Positions 1 through 8,793 of a stretch of 35,124 nt of DNA are shown here, piece by piece. How positions within the stretch are numbered: the stretch's first letter is position 1; every line of letters begins with the position of its first letter. The position numbers and the translations under genes were made by a program. The stretch lies in assembly GCA_020250005.1 (NCBI GenBank), contig JADCES010000303.1:1-35124 (forward strand), in the 5' to 3' direction. Source of the stretch: Roseomonas sp. (GTDB lineage Bacteria > Pseudomonadota > Alphaproteobacteria > Acetobacterales > Acetobacteraceae). A model generated the notes under the pieces. The model saw nothing but the letters and a program-made list of their open reading frames with translations. It was not told the DNA's origin and did no database searches.

Positions 1-2
1 AG

Positions 3-1004
<1,002 letters not shown>

Positions 1005-1018
1005 ATGCGGCGTTTCCC

Positions 1019-1849
1019 CTAACTCTTGGTGATGCCGAGCGCCTGCCGGAGCTTCGCGTCAATGAGGCCCTTGGGCAACCCGGTCTTCATACGAAAGCTT
1101 GTAATTGCAGCAATGGTGCGAGGCCCCAAATCGCCATCAGCCGCACCGATCTGGGTATAGCCTTTTAGCTGCAGGGCGCGCTGAATCGCGATCAGCTCAT
1201 CTGCTGGTGGCTGCTCATGCAAGGGCAGGGGCTCCGCAAACACGCGACGGACCTTGTCCAGCCATGCTTCCCGGTCCGGCTGCCCATGGGTGCCGCCATT
1301 GATGGCCTTTGTGACCGCCAGATAATCCCCCGTGTCGCAGATTTCGTTGAGTTTCTTCCAATTCCAGAAGCCGCAAGCGACATGGAAGGCATGTCCGGGA
1401 TCCAGCACCAATTCCGGCTGTGCTTCAAGGTCCAAACCGGTGATGGCGCCAACTTGGCGATAGGCATCCCGTCCGGTCAATTGCATGTATCCGCGCCCCC
1501 TGAAACGCCAGCCATCCCCGCTTTCCGGGGAACCATTGCCCATGCGATTGGCATAGACGACATTGGCGATCCTTTCCGGCTTTCGTGCATAGGACGCCGC
1601 ATTTTCAATTGAGGCAAAGCGTTTCGGCCAAGTCTTCACGAGGCCCTCGGCGCTGTAATTCAGATTTTCCTCAAGCATGGAAAGACCGCCGGATTCATGG
1701 CCAAGCTGCGCGAGGAAGAACTGCCAACGTAGGGGCCTTCGCGACATCCGGAAGGCGTCGAGAAATTCGTCGGCAAACTCTGCCATGGAAGTGAGGTGTT
1801 CCGCAGAAGCCCGAGGAAATAGGAGCTTGAGCCGATCGAGCGAGAGCAC
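1019..1849 (-). CDS. GH19-type endolysin/chitinase with C-terminal peptidoglycan-binding domain
   Basis: This 276-residue protein should cut peptidoglycan or chitin glycan chains. Residues about 40-195 look like a glycoside hydrolase family 19 (lysozyme-like) domain: LGHESGGLSMLEENLNYSAE supplies the usual catalytic glutamate (E52) and a second acidic site (E60/E61), followed by WRFRGRGYMQLTG and a late AINGGTHGQPDREAWL helix. Residues about 205-270 (IQRALQLKGYTQIGAADGDL onward) resemble a PG_binding_1 fold. No signal peptide is seen, as in phage endolysins that need a holin. The start is GTG, chosen because AGGAGG lies five bases upstream. It sits beside a disrupted membrane-protein gene and a broken 2TM-like gene, which suggests a lysis cassette for releasing injection particles. 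That role is inferred from position; the enzyme family call is firm. Confidence 0.88.
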   Translation of the reverse strand: MLSLDRLKLLFPRASAEHLTSMAEFADEFLDAFRMSRRPLRWQFFLAQLGHESGGLSMLEENLNYSAEGLVKTWPKRFASIENAASYARKPERIANVVYANRMGNGSPESGDGWRFRGRGYMQLTGRDAYRQVGAITGLDLEAQPELVLDPGHAFHVACGFWNWKKLNEICDTGDYLAVTKAINGGTHGQPDREAWLDKVRRVFAEPLPLHEQPPADELIAIQRALQLKGYTQIGAADGDLGPRTIAAITSFRMKTGLPKGLIDAKLRQALGITKS

Positions 1850-1885
1850 ATCATCCTCCTGTTCGTTTCGCGTGCAGGGGGAAGG

Positions 1886-2058
1886 CTATTGTCGGACGCA
1901 CACATTATGCAAGTTTCTTTGTGTAGAAGGGGGGTTACTGGAAACCCCAAGCGGCTTTTCGCCTTGTCCGGCGCCGATGCGCCGGGACCTTGGTCTTCCA
2001 AGGCGATCCGTGAGGTGAGGCCCAACAAGTATGTTGCGGAACCCATGAAGCCCCCCCT
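1886..2058 (-). pseudogene. 3' remainder of the membrane-protein gene split by the IS element
   Basis: When the IS element and one TA copy are removed, the 5' fragment (3256-3001) reads straight into this DNA as ...FDVL-RGGFMGSATYLLGLTSRIAL..., with no stop for a long way. That frame would run on to base 1660, overlapping the lysozyme gene by about 190 bases, which is unlikely for a real gene. A second frame ends at a TAG at 1888-1886, 36 bases before the lysozyme GTG, and would be reached by a slip in the run of seven C (seven G on the coding strand) at 2051-2057. The true 3' end is therefore uncertain. I do not recognise the product. Confidence 0.35.
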
Positions 2059-2142
2059 TAGAGCCTGTCCGAAAACTTCTTGAATCGCCTGAGTCATTTG
2101 TGATTCCCTGATGATTGTCTGATTCGCAGGGTGTACGGGCCA

Positions 2143-2978
2143 ATGTGGACCAAGGAAAATCGTGCGCGTTATGATCGCCGGGGGCTTCGGTACCCGAGTG
2201 ACCTTACTGATGAGGAGTGGGCGGTGCTTGCGCCGCTGATCCCGCGGGCGAAGCGCGGCGGCAATAAGCGCAGCGTGGATGAACGGAGCCTGATCAATGG
2301 TTTGCTGTATATTCTCAGCACAGGTTGCCAATGGCGGGCCATTCCGAAGGATTTTCCGCCACGCAGCACGCTGTTTGGCTATTTTCAGCGCTGGGAGTGG
2401 GACGGCACGCTTGAGAGGGTCCATCACGCTCTTTATCAGCAATGCTGATCGCAAGCTGGGCGAGATGACAGCCCAAGGGCTGCCATCATTGACAGCCAGA
2501 GCGTGAAGAGTGCGGAAAAAGGGGGGCCTCGATTGACCCGTCGGGTTACGACAGCGGCAAGAAAATCAAGGGAAAGAAACGCCACATCCTTGTTGATACG
2601 CTCGGCCTGATGCTGCATGCAGTGGTTCACGGGGCGGATATTCAAGACCGTGATGGCGGCGTCATGGTCATGGCGACGCTGTTTGGGCTTTATCCGTTCT
2701 TGCGCAAGCTCTACGCCGATGGTGGCTATCAGGGGCCTCTGTTCCGGGCCGCGCTCGGGCGTATCCTCCGGAACTTGCAGATCGAAATCGTAAGGCGATC
2801 TGACACCGCATCGGGTTTTCAGGTGTTGCCGAAGCGATGGATTGTGGAACGAACCATTGCTTGGCTCAACCGCTGCCGTCGTCTCGCGAAGGATTGGGAA
2901 AATCTCAATCTCTCAGCACTCAGTTTCATGCGTTTGGCTTCCATACGCCTCATGATCAGAAAACTTTGCAAAAGATAG
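2143..2978 (+). pseudogene. IS427-group DDE transposase, nonsense mutation plus -1 frameshift site
   Basis: The first frame encodes the usual N-terminus (RRGLRYPSDLTDEEWAVLAP, then GLLYILSTGCQWRAIPKDFP). It meets TGA at 2446-2448 where relatives usually carry arginine (CGA), so a single C-to-T change explains it. The same frame then resumes as SQAGRDDSPRAAIIDSQSVK, containing the first catalytic aspartate. At A5G6 (2516-2526) the frame must shift by -1 to continue into IDPSGYDSGKKIKGKKRHIL, the second aspartate (YADGGYQG), and the catalytic glutamate region (KRWIVERTIAWLNRCRRLAK). The -1 shift is normal for two-frame members of this group; the TGA is not. An upstream GTG at 2131 is an alternative start. 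The element is probably immobile unless a helper transposase acts in trans. Confidence 0.8.
2516..2526 (+). other. Probable programmed -1 frameshift site A5G6 in the transposase
   Basis: Five A followed by six G separate the upstream frame (…SAEKGG) from the downstream frame (…IDPSGYDSGKK). Moving back one base in the G run joins them as KGGASIDPSG, matching the continuous sequence seen in single-frame relatives of the family. Homopolymer slippage sites of this kind are known in two-frame IS5-family elements. Whether it still works in this copy is moot because of the upstream TGA. Confidence 0.55.
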
Positions 2979-3000
2979 AAATGTTCCCGGACGGACTCTA

Positions 3001-3256
3001 AGACGTCAAACAGAATACTGAACCGTTGAGTTGGCGCATGCTCGGTTAGTGGGGTTGTGATGATATTGAAGCGCAATTGAAGACCGCCCGGTTTTTCGGG
3101 TGGCAGGTTCACTGCAATAGCATCCCCACCGCGCATCAACGTCCTGATCCGGCGACGATAGGCAGCAAGTATCACGACCCCAAGCAACGCAACCACAAAA
3201 AGATTTACGATCAGAAAGGAGAGAGAGGCACCCGAGAAATTGTCAAACGTGATCAT
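3001..3256 (-). pseudogene. 5' part of a small membrane-protein gene disrupted by the IS element
   Basis: The ATG at 3256 has a strong ribosome-binding site (GAGGAGG five bases upstream), so this was a real gene. The product begins MITFDNFSGASLSFLIVNLF and has one membrane helix (about residues 13-32, continuing VVALLGVVILAAY), then basic residues (RRRIRTLMRGG) and a beta-rich soluble part (about residues 55-85, ending RFSILFDVL). The IS element interrupts codon 86. N-out or N-in topology cannot be decided. The gene lies directly upstream of the lysozyme gene in the same direction, so a holin, spanin-like or anchor role is possible, but I do not recognise the family. As it stands the frame runs into IS sequence and would make a chimeric 145-residue product. 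Confidence 0.5.
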
Positions 3257-3474
3257 TTGAGCCTCCTCTGTCAGCCATTGCGTGCTTGGCGCTCATTTGC
3301 TGCCTGTTATCACTTCCATCACGAAAGAGTAATTTCATCCTATATTCGGGCATCTTTATTGGTTTGTGCAATGACATAAAAGAACGTCTATTTCTGAAAG
3401 AGCCCTACCTTGCTTTGAATTTTCGATACGGAATTTTCAATTGGATGGCATTAAACGGCCTTGCGAAAGCGATA

Positions 3475-5589
3475 TCATAGCACCCAATCCTCACCCATCA
3501 GCTTTGCCATATCCTCAAGCGCCACCTCTCGCCAAAGTGGCGCACGCGGATGCTTGGGGCTCACATTCTTTTCGTGGATCATGCCAACAACGACATCTCC
3601 CAGGACTTGAATGCGCCGGCAGGCAGGCTCCGCACGCACAAAGAGCGCATCCTCTCCCACATCCACCTCCTCAAAGGGACCGCGTCGCCAGCGTGACGTG
3701 CGGTAAGCGAGCGTGCCGCCGGCAAGCCATGGCCGCGGATCGCCAAGCGCAGCGTAATCATAACGCCACGCCTGACCGGCGGCCCTGTCGAAAAAAAGTT
3801 GGGTCGTGCTGCCACATAACTCAGCCTCCGCGACCTCCATTGCCGAAACCTGACGCGACAGCCGGTCATGGGCGTGCCAATCATCATCATCCCAATGCAG
3901 TATAATGTCGCCGCGCGCAGCTTCACACGCGACATTGCGCTTCGCACCCACCGTCAAGCGTGGCGCAAGGCGAATGAGACGCAGGCGGGGATCGTCTGGC
4001 ACAAGCCTTGCGATGGGCATGACGCCATCATCAACAATGACAAGCTCCTTCTCCGCATAATCCTGCTTCAGGAAAGCCCGGATCGCACCTGGAACGAAGG
4101 CTACCCGATCCGCTGTCGGCATGATGGCGCTCACCAAGGGCGCTGCCCGACGCGCGATGTGGGGTGCGGCGTGCGCCCCTTCCCGCCTGAGCACCACAAG
4201 CGAATCGGCGCGGTCAAGCAAGGTCCATCCCCCGCTTGTGACCAGCCCATCCACCACCTTCATCACACCGGGCCAATAGTCGGCATAGTCATGAAACGCC
4301 ACCAAGGCGCCGGGCAGCAAATGGGGCGCGAAATGCGCGACGTCAGCGGCGACCGAGGCTTCGTCATGCAGCCCGTCCACGAATAGGAAGGCCAGCGGAT
4401 GATTCCAAGCTAATGAAGTAGAACGCGCGACCCGAAGATTTACATGCTTCGTAAGCCCCGCCGCGGCCAAGTTGGCTTTTAGCCTGTGCAGTGTGGACTC
4501 ATTCCGCTGTATGCGCCCGTCATCAATACTCACCTCTCCTTCATGCGGGTCAATCGCATGCAGAAGTCTCGCTTCATTGGTCGCGCGCAGCACACCCGCC
4601 AGCACCACGGTCGAACGCCCGCACCAACTGCCAATCTCGGCAATCTCGCCCTGCGGGAGCCGGCGCGCAGCGTCACTCAGCGCCGCGATCAGAAGATCGG
4701 CCTCGGGCTCAGTCAGCCAGCCCTCTACCCTCTGCATGGCAGCGATGATCGGCAGGCTGCGCAACAGCCCGGCTTGAGGTGGTGCAGCAGCGGGGCGCAA
4801 CGCTATGCGCAACGGGTCATTCAGCGTTCTTGTGACGGGATGTATCCAGAAGGCGGCTGGGTCCGCGCGAGCTGCTTCCGCCTCTGCGGGGGCGAAGGTG
4901 CGGCGGAACTGCACCCACTGTGTCGCTGTTGGTGTGCGGCCAATGCCGAAGCCAAGCGCGGCCACCAGCGTCGGCAGCAGCACTTCCTCGGTCGCCCAGG
5001 CGCGGCTTTGGGCAAGGATGGCGTGAAGCTCCGCATCGGTGTCGAAGCATTGAACCAGCGCTGCTGCGGCATCGCGCGTGAAGACAGTGGCGGGCCAAAA
5101 GGTCCAATACGCGAAGGCTGCCTCCCCGCCCGGCAAGCGGCGTAGCAGCGGCAGCCACAAATCCTGTTCAGCGTAGAGCGTGCGAACGGGATCGATTTTG
5201 GTATCCGCATAATGCCGCGCGGGTTCGCTCGAAAGAAGGCCGAGCTGCGGATAGGCCGCAAGCATGGCGCCTACCGCAGCAGTCCAGCCAGGGCGCAACG
5301 GCATCTGGTCTGAATCAACGATCGTCATGGCCCGGAAGGGAAGCTGCGCCAGGGCGTGGCGCATGCAATCCAGCGCGAAGCCGTGCAGCGTGCCCCAGCG
5401 CATGGGGCGCGGCGCGGGATGAGCGTGCACGCGGAGATTCTCAAGCGGCAACCCAGCCAGTAACTGCGCATCTGTTCCGCCATCATAGAGCAGGATATGG
5501 CTATCGGGGTCGTGCTGGCGTAGAGCGCGCAGCAGATCAAGGATGCAATCCGGGCTTTCGTGGACCAGGACGGCGTAGAGGTGGGTCAT
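3475..5589 (-). CDS. Trimodular glycosyltransferase-methyltransferase-glycosyltransferase
   Basis: About 704 residues in three modules (numbering from the alternative ATG at 5613). Residues 9-270 look like a core-2/GT-A type glycosyltransferase: LLYDGG, a VDSDQ motif at 99-103, then a TFWPATVFTR segment. Residues 290-475 are a class I SAM methyltransferase of the Methyltransf_24 kind: EIGSWCGRS at 326-334, acidic D355, FVDGLHDEAS at 411-420 and a VAFHDY strand. Residues 492-712 are a family 2 glycosyltransferase: VDDG at 527-530 and HWDDDDWH at 573-580. I prefer the ATG at 5589 because MTHLYAVLVHE starts the fold directly and a GAAGGG motif precedes it; 5613 is possible. It follows the toxin gene after about 100 bases on the same strand. 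Modification of the fibre or another surface glycan is inferred from context only. Confidence 0.8.
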   Translation of the reverse strand: MTHLYAVLVHESPDCILDLLRALRQHDPDSHILLYDGGTDAQLLAGLPLENLRVHAHPAPRPMRWGTLHGFALDCMRHALAQLPFRAMTIVDSDQMPLRPGWTAAVGAMLAAYPQLGLLSSEPARHYADTKIDPVRTLYAEQDLWLPLLRRLPGGEAAFAYWTFWPATVFTRDAAAALVQCFDTDAELHAILAQSRAWATEEVLLPTLVAALGFGIGRTPTATQWVQFRRTFAPAEAEAARADPAAFWIHPVTRTLNDPLRIALRPAAAPPQAGLLRSLPIIAAMQRVEGWLTEPEADLLIAALSDAARRLPQGEIAEIGSWCGRSTVVLAGVLRATNEARLLHAIDPHEGEVSIDDGRIQRNESTLHRLKANLAAAGLTKHVNLRVARSTSLAWNHPLAFLFVDGLHDEASVAADVAHFAPHLLPGALVAFHDYADYWPGVMKVVDGLVTSGGWTLLDRADSLVVLRREGAHAAPHIARRAAPLVSAIMPTADRVAFVPGAIRAFLKQDYAEKELVIVDDGVMPIARLVPDDPRLRLIRLAPRLTVGAKRNVACEAARGDIILHWDDDDWHAHDRLSRQVSAMEVAEAELCGSTTQLFFDRAAGQAWRYDYAALGDPRPWLAGGTLAYRTSRWRRGPFEEVDVGEDALFVRAEPACRRIQVLGDVVVGMIHEKNVSPKHPRAPLWREVALEDMAKLMGEDWVL

Positions 5590-5694
5590 ATGCCCTTCAG
5601 AGAAATGCCGCATAGGGTCATTCCTTCCCTCGGGTGCAGCTAGTTTCGCGCGCCTGGATCAGACCACAACAAGGGGCCATTCGCCGACTGGCCT

Positions 5695-8600
5695 TCATAG
5701 CCCGTTAGTAGTGGAGCGAGAGCCGAGGTAGTCCTGTAGGCGCATCAAACCCGAAGCATTGGCGGTGCCCTGTCCACCCGTACCGTTGGGACGGGGAGCC
5801 GCGCACCGTATTTCAGCGAAGGCACGAGGGCCAGGGTATCTGATCTCTACGCCCGCCGCGTTCAAAACTACAAATTCGTAAGTCACGAGCCGCAGTACCG
5901 GCTGTGTGATGCGTTGCGGCACGCCTGGCGGCGGATCGGCAAAGGATGTGCCAACGACGCGAACGGCGACGCGGCCACCAAGGCGAGTCACTTGCTCCCT
6001 GATCTGCCGAGCATAGCCTTCGATACCGTATACGCGTCCGCGGCTCTGGAGTTCATTATTGACGTGCTCCGAAGCTAACATCAGCCCGGTGCGCGCCTCG
6101 TCTCCGAAACCGGGACCGTAGAGATGCGCCCAGCGATACCCTTGCACATAGTGCGCGACGGCCGCCGGTAGCGTTCCGATACCAGGCATTGTGGTGTTGT
6201 AGTTTGGGGCAGCCGCGCGGTTCATGCCAGGACGCAGTTCTCCTTCGACGCCAGCGGTGACCACGCCACCGGGCCCAGTCGATGAGGCGACCCGGTTAAT
6301 GCCGCCAGTACCCGCGGTTTCTCCCGTTGGCGGCAGGCGCCAGACCAGCGGTGGATTGATGACGGCGCGTACAAACCAGCCGCCGTTCTGCTGATACGCA
6401 ACAAGCTCCCTAAGGCCGTAGCGTAGCTTAATGGCATCGTGCGCTCGCGTCAGCAGTTGGGCGGTTATGCCAGACCTCGGGAGCCTTGGTGCAATCGCCA
6501 AGGAAGCACGCGACGCAAGCCGCAAGCGCTCGGTTGGATCCTGCGGAACGCCCGCCCCCACCACCGCCCGCCCGAGCCTGCGCGCCTGCGCCACGATCCA
6601 GTCCACCAGCCGTTCCAGCGCCCGTTCTATCGGCCGGCGCACGCGGTCCAGGAAGCGCGTCACCACCTCGCCCACATTGCCAAGCCCAATCAGCCGCGCC
6701 AGGAAAGCAATCACCACCGGCAATAGCCGCGCCGCCGTGCGTTCCACCGCATTGGCGGCTTGGGTAATCACGCCGCCCGCAATGGCCGCGATGGAATCAA
6801 TCACCCCGGCCGCGACCTGCGCGATCTGTTGCAGCCGTTCAACCAGGAACATAATGGTGTTGTAGATCGCAAGGATCGCCTGAATGAAGGCGCCCGCGGG
6901 ATTGAGGCTCGCAATCAGCCGCGTGATCGCCGCCTGAACAATGCGGCTGCGCACGAAGCCCATGACTTGCTCAACCACCATATCGCGCAGATTGCCGACT
7001 GCCTCCACAATCATCTGCCAGGCCGCTGCCGGGCCTTCGGTCACCAGGCGGCGCACCATGTCAAACCCTTGTTCCAACCCGGCAACCGCCGTCTCTCCCA
7101 CCACGCGCACCAGCCGCAGCCGCACCGCCTGCCAAGTCAGGCCCAGCACGGACAGCACGAATTTCAGGATCTCGGAAAGGCTGAGCGCGGTTGGGATATG
7201 CACGCCCGTGCCCCCCATCGCGCCAGTCAGCCAGCCAATCAGCCCGGTGCGCAAATGATCAAGGATATTCGTGCCAAATTGCCGAAAGCCAGTCAGCGCC
7301 GCGCGTACCAGATTGCCGACAAAGCGAATGGGGTCGCGGATGATTGTCGCGAAAGCGCCCGCCGCCCGCTTCAGATAAGGTAGGATCGCAGGCGCAACGA
7401 CCTCAATAATGATTTCAAGCAGCCGCAGCACCTGCGCGCCTGCCCAGCCAAGGAACTGACCGACAAAGGCACCAAAGGTCCCGGCAATGCGACCAAAGGC
7501 CGCCATCGGCGCGACAAGATCGCCGATGGACAAGGAACGGAGCGTATCAAGGAAGCGCTGGGGAAGCTCTCGCACAAAGGCCAGAACGCCGGCCAAGGTG
7601 CCCTGGAACCAGGCCCAGGCCCGCGCCACCGCATTGCCGCGCTTGATGTTTTCCCACACCTCCTCCTGGCCGATCAGCTTCATGAAGCCACCGATCAGTG
7701 TCTCGGCATTGCGCGCCACCGCTTCGCCGGTGATCGGGTTGCGCCCAAGCACGGCGCAAAGCAGCTCCCAGGCGCGTGTGCGGCTGGCAAGCTCGGCCAG
7801 CGGCCGCAACACCGCGTCCCGCACGAAGGTTGCAATCCCTTCGGTCAGCGTGCCGATGAAGGCGCGCATGCGCGCGATGGGCTCCTCAATCAGGCGCCGA
7901 GCGCGATCAATCACCGCACCGGGGCTGACAATATCCAAGGGGCCAAGGCTGCGCAGGAAGGCCATCACCGCGCCGCCAATGGAACCAAACACACCGGCAA
8001 GCGTTGCCATCTGCTGGTCCACGAAATCCGCCACCCGATCCACAATCCCGTAGCGGTCCAGCGCAACGCGAATAACGGTACCGATCGGGTTCAGTTCCAG
8101 CATTGCGCGCAGCAGATTGGCGGTGCTGAAGGCCACTGCTTCACCGGTCAGCGGATCACGCTTAAGAATCAGGCTGGCCAGTCGATAGCCCGGGATTGCA
8201 TTGGCGCGTTCACGCACCCAACCAAGCGCTGTGCCGATGACATCGCCAATCGCGCCAACCACCGCGCCGGCCGCTCGGCGCAGGCCGTCGAACAGGAACA
8301 TCGGCCGCGTCCGAGTCCGGCCAGTGACCTCGAAGGATTCGCCGCGCCCAACCGCACCGGCGGCAGCCACCGCCTCGCGCTCCAGCCCGCCCGTGTCATC
8401 GCCCAGGCGTTGCACTGTCGCGCCACCCTGCTGCTGCAGGACATGGGCGACCTCATGCGCCATCACGCCAAGATCGGCGCCACTTTCCCTGGGGCCCAGG
8501 AAAATGCGCGGGCCGATCGCAAGCGCCCGCGCCCCGGCGGCCGCCACCGCCGCCCGCGCCGCCGCATCGCCATGGACGCGCACCGCGCCCAGATCAATGC

Positions 8601-8793
8601 CGAGGCTGCGTTCCAAGGGCGTGCGCACCGCGCCCGCCAGGGGCGCCCCCGCACCCGGCGAGCGCAGCGCAATCACTGAGGCACTTGGCAAACCGGCCAG
8701 TGACGGCGCTGATGCGCTTGGACGCAGAGAGGCGCGCGGCCGGCTCGAAGCCGGTGCGTGCCGCTGCGTTGCCTCGCTTACGGCGGCCTTCAT
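5695..8793 (-). CDS. DUF4157 eCIS-associated polymorphic toxin/effector
   Basis: A 1032-residue candidate cargo protein. Residues about 58-130 are a DUF4157 domain, a marker of eCIS-associated toxins, with a metalloprotease-like HEVAH at 113-117 and LERSLGIDLGAVRVHGD before it. Residues about 160-800 are long amphipathic and hydrophobic helices with an internal duplication: LILKRDPLTGEAVAF (about 208-222) and AVLGRNPITGEAVAR (about 347-361). The last 145 residues form a separate domain starting WAHLYGPGFGDEARTGLMLA at 888, with VNNELQ and IEGYARQIRE further on. This pattern resembles Ntox4/polymorphic toxin type 4 domains, a tentative match. The start overlaps the ATPase stop by ATGA, so it is translationally coupled to the particle genes. 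No obvious immunity gene follows. An alternative is that the helical part serves in packing or as a tape-measure substitute. Confidence 0.85.
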   Translation of the reverse strand: MKAAVSEATQRHAPASSRPRASLRPSASAPSLAGLPSASVIALRSPGAGAPLAGAVRTPLERSLGIDLGAVRVHGDAAARAAVAAAGARALAIGPRIFLGPRESGADLGVMAHEVAHVLQQQGGATVQRLGDDTGGLEREAVAAAGAVGRGESFEVTGRTRTRPMFLFDGLRRAAGAVVGAIGDVIGTALGWVRERANAIPGYRLASLILKRDPLTGEAVAFSTANLLRAMLELNPIGTVIRVALDRYGIVDRVADFVDQQMATLAGVFGSIGGAVMAFLRSLGPLDIVSPGAVIDRARRLIEEPIARMRAFIGTLTEGIATFVRDAVLRPLAELASRTRAWELLCAVLGRNPITGEAVARNAETLIGGFMKLIGQEEVWENIKRGNAVARAWAWFQGTLAGVLAFVRELPQRFLDTLRSLSIGDLVAPMAAFGRIAGTFGAFVGQFLGWAGAQVLRLLEIIIEVVAPAILPYLKRAAGAFATIIRDPIRFVGNLVRAALTGFRQFGTNILDHLRTGLIGWLTGAMGGTGVHIPTALSLSEILKFVLSVLGLTWQAVRLRLVRVVGETAVAGLEQGFDMVRRLVTEGPAAAWQMIVEAVGNLRDMVVEQVMGFVRSRIVQAAITRLIASLNPAGAFIQAILAIYNTIMFLVERLQQIAQVAAGVIDSIAAIAGGVITQAANAVERTAARLLPVVIAFLARLIGLGNVGEVVTRFLDRVRRPIERALERLVDWIVAQARRLGRAVVGAGVPQDPTERLRLASRASLAIAPRLPRSGITAQLLTRAHDAIKLRYGLRELVAYQQNGGWFVRAVINPPLVWRLPPTGETAGTGGINRVASSTGPGGVVTAGVEGELRPGMNRAAAPNYNTTMPGIGTLPAAVAHYVQGYRWAHLYGPGFGDEARTGLMLASEHVNNELQSRGRVYGIEGYARQIREQVTRLGGRVAVRVVGTSFADPPPGVPQRITQPVLRLVTYEFVVLNAAGVEIRYPGPRAFAEIRCAAPRPNGTGGQGTANASGLMRLQDYLGSRSTTNGL

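Larger units (their letters stand above)
2061..2998 (+). mobile_element. IS5-family (IS427-group) insertion sequence, 938 bp
   Basis: Imperfect terminal inverted repeats bound the element: GAGCCTGTCCGAAAAC at the left (2061-2076) and, on the other strand, GAGTCCGTCCGGGAAC at the right (2983-2998), matching at 12 of 16 positions. The flanking dinucleotide TA is present on both sides (2059-2060 and 2999-3000), fitting the 2-bp TA target duplication of the IS427 group. The length suits that group. The transposase lies on the plus strand. The clean TA duplication and near-complete length point to a fairly recent insertion, but the transposase carries a stop codon (see its entry). The element sits inside a minus-strand membrane-protein gene. 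Confidence 0.85.

Noticed and set aside
1660-2058. Continuation of the split membrane-protein frame to a stop at 1660
   Set aside because: It would overlap the well-supported lysozyme gene by about 190 bases out of frame, so openness there is probably chance.
3285-3310. GG-N10-GC spacing upstream of the split membrane gene
   Set aside because: The -12 element reads GAGC and -24 reads AGGCAG; too weak to call a sigma-54 promoter.
3417-3438. Direct repeat GAATTTTC in the AT-rich gap after the glycosyltransferase
   Set aside because: Only eight bases, two copies, AT-rich context; no sign of an attachment site or array.
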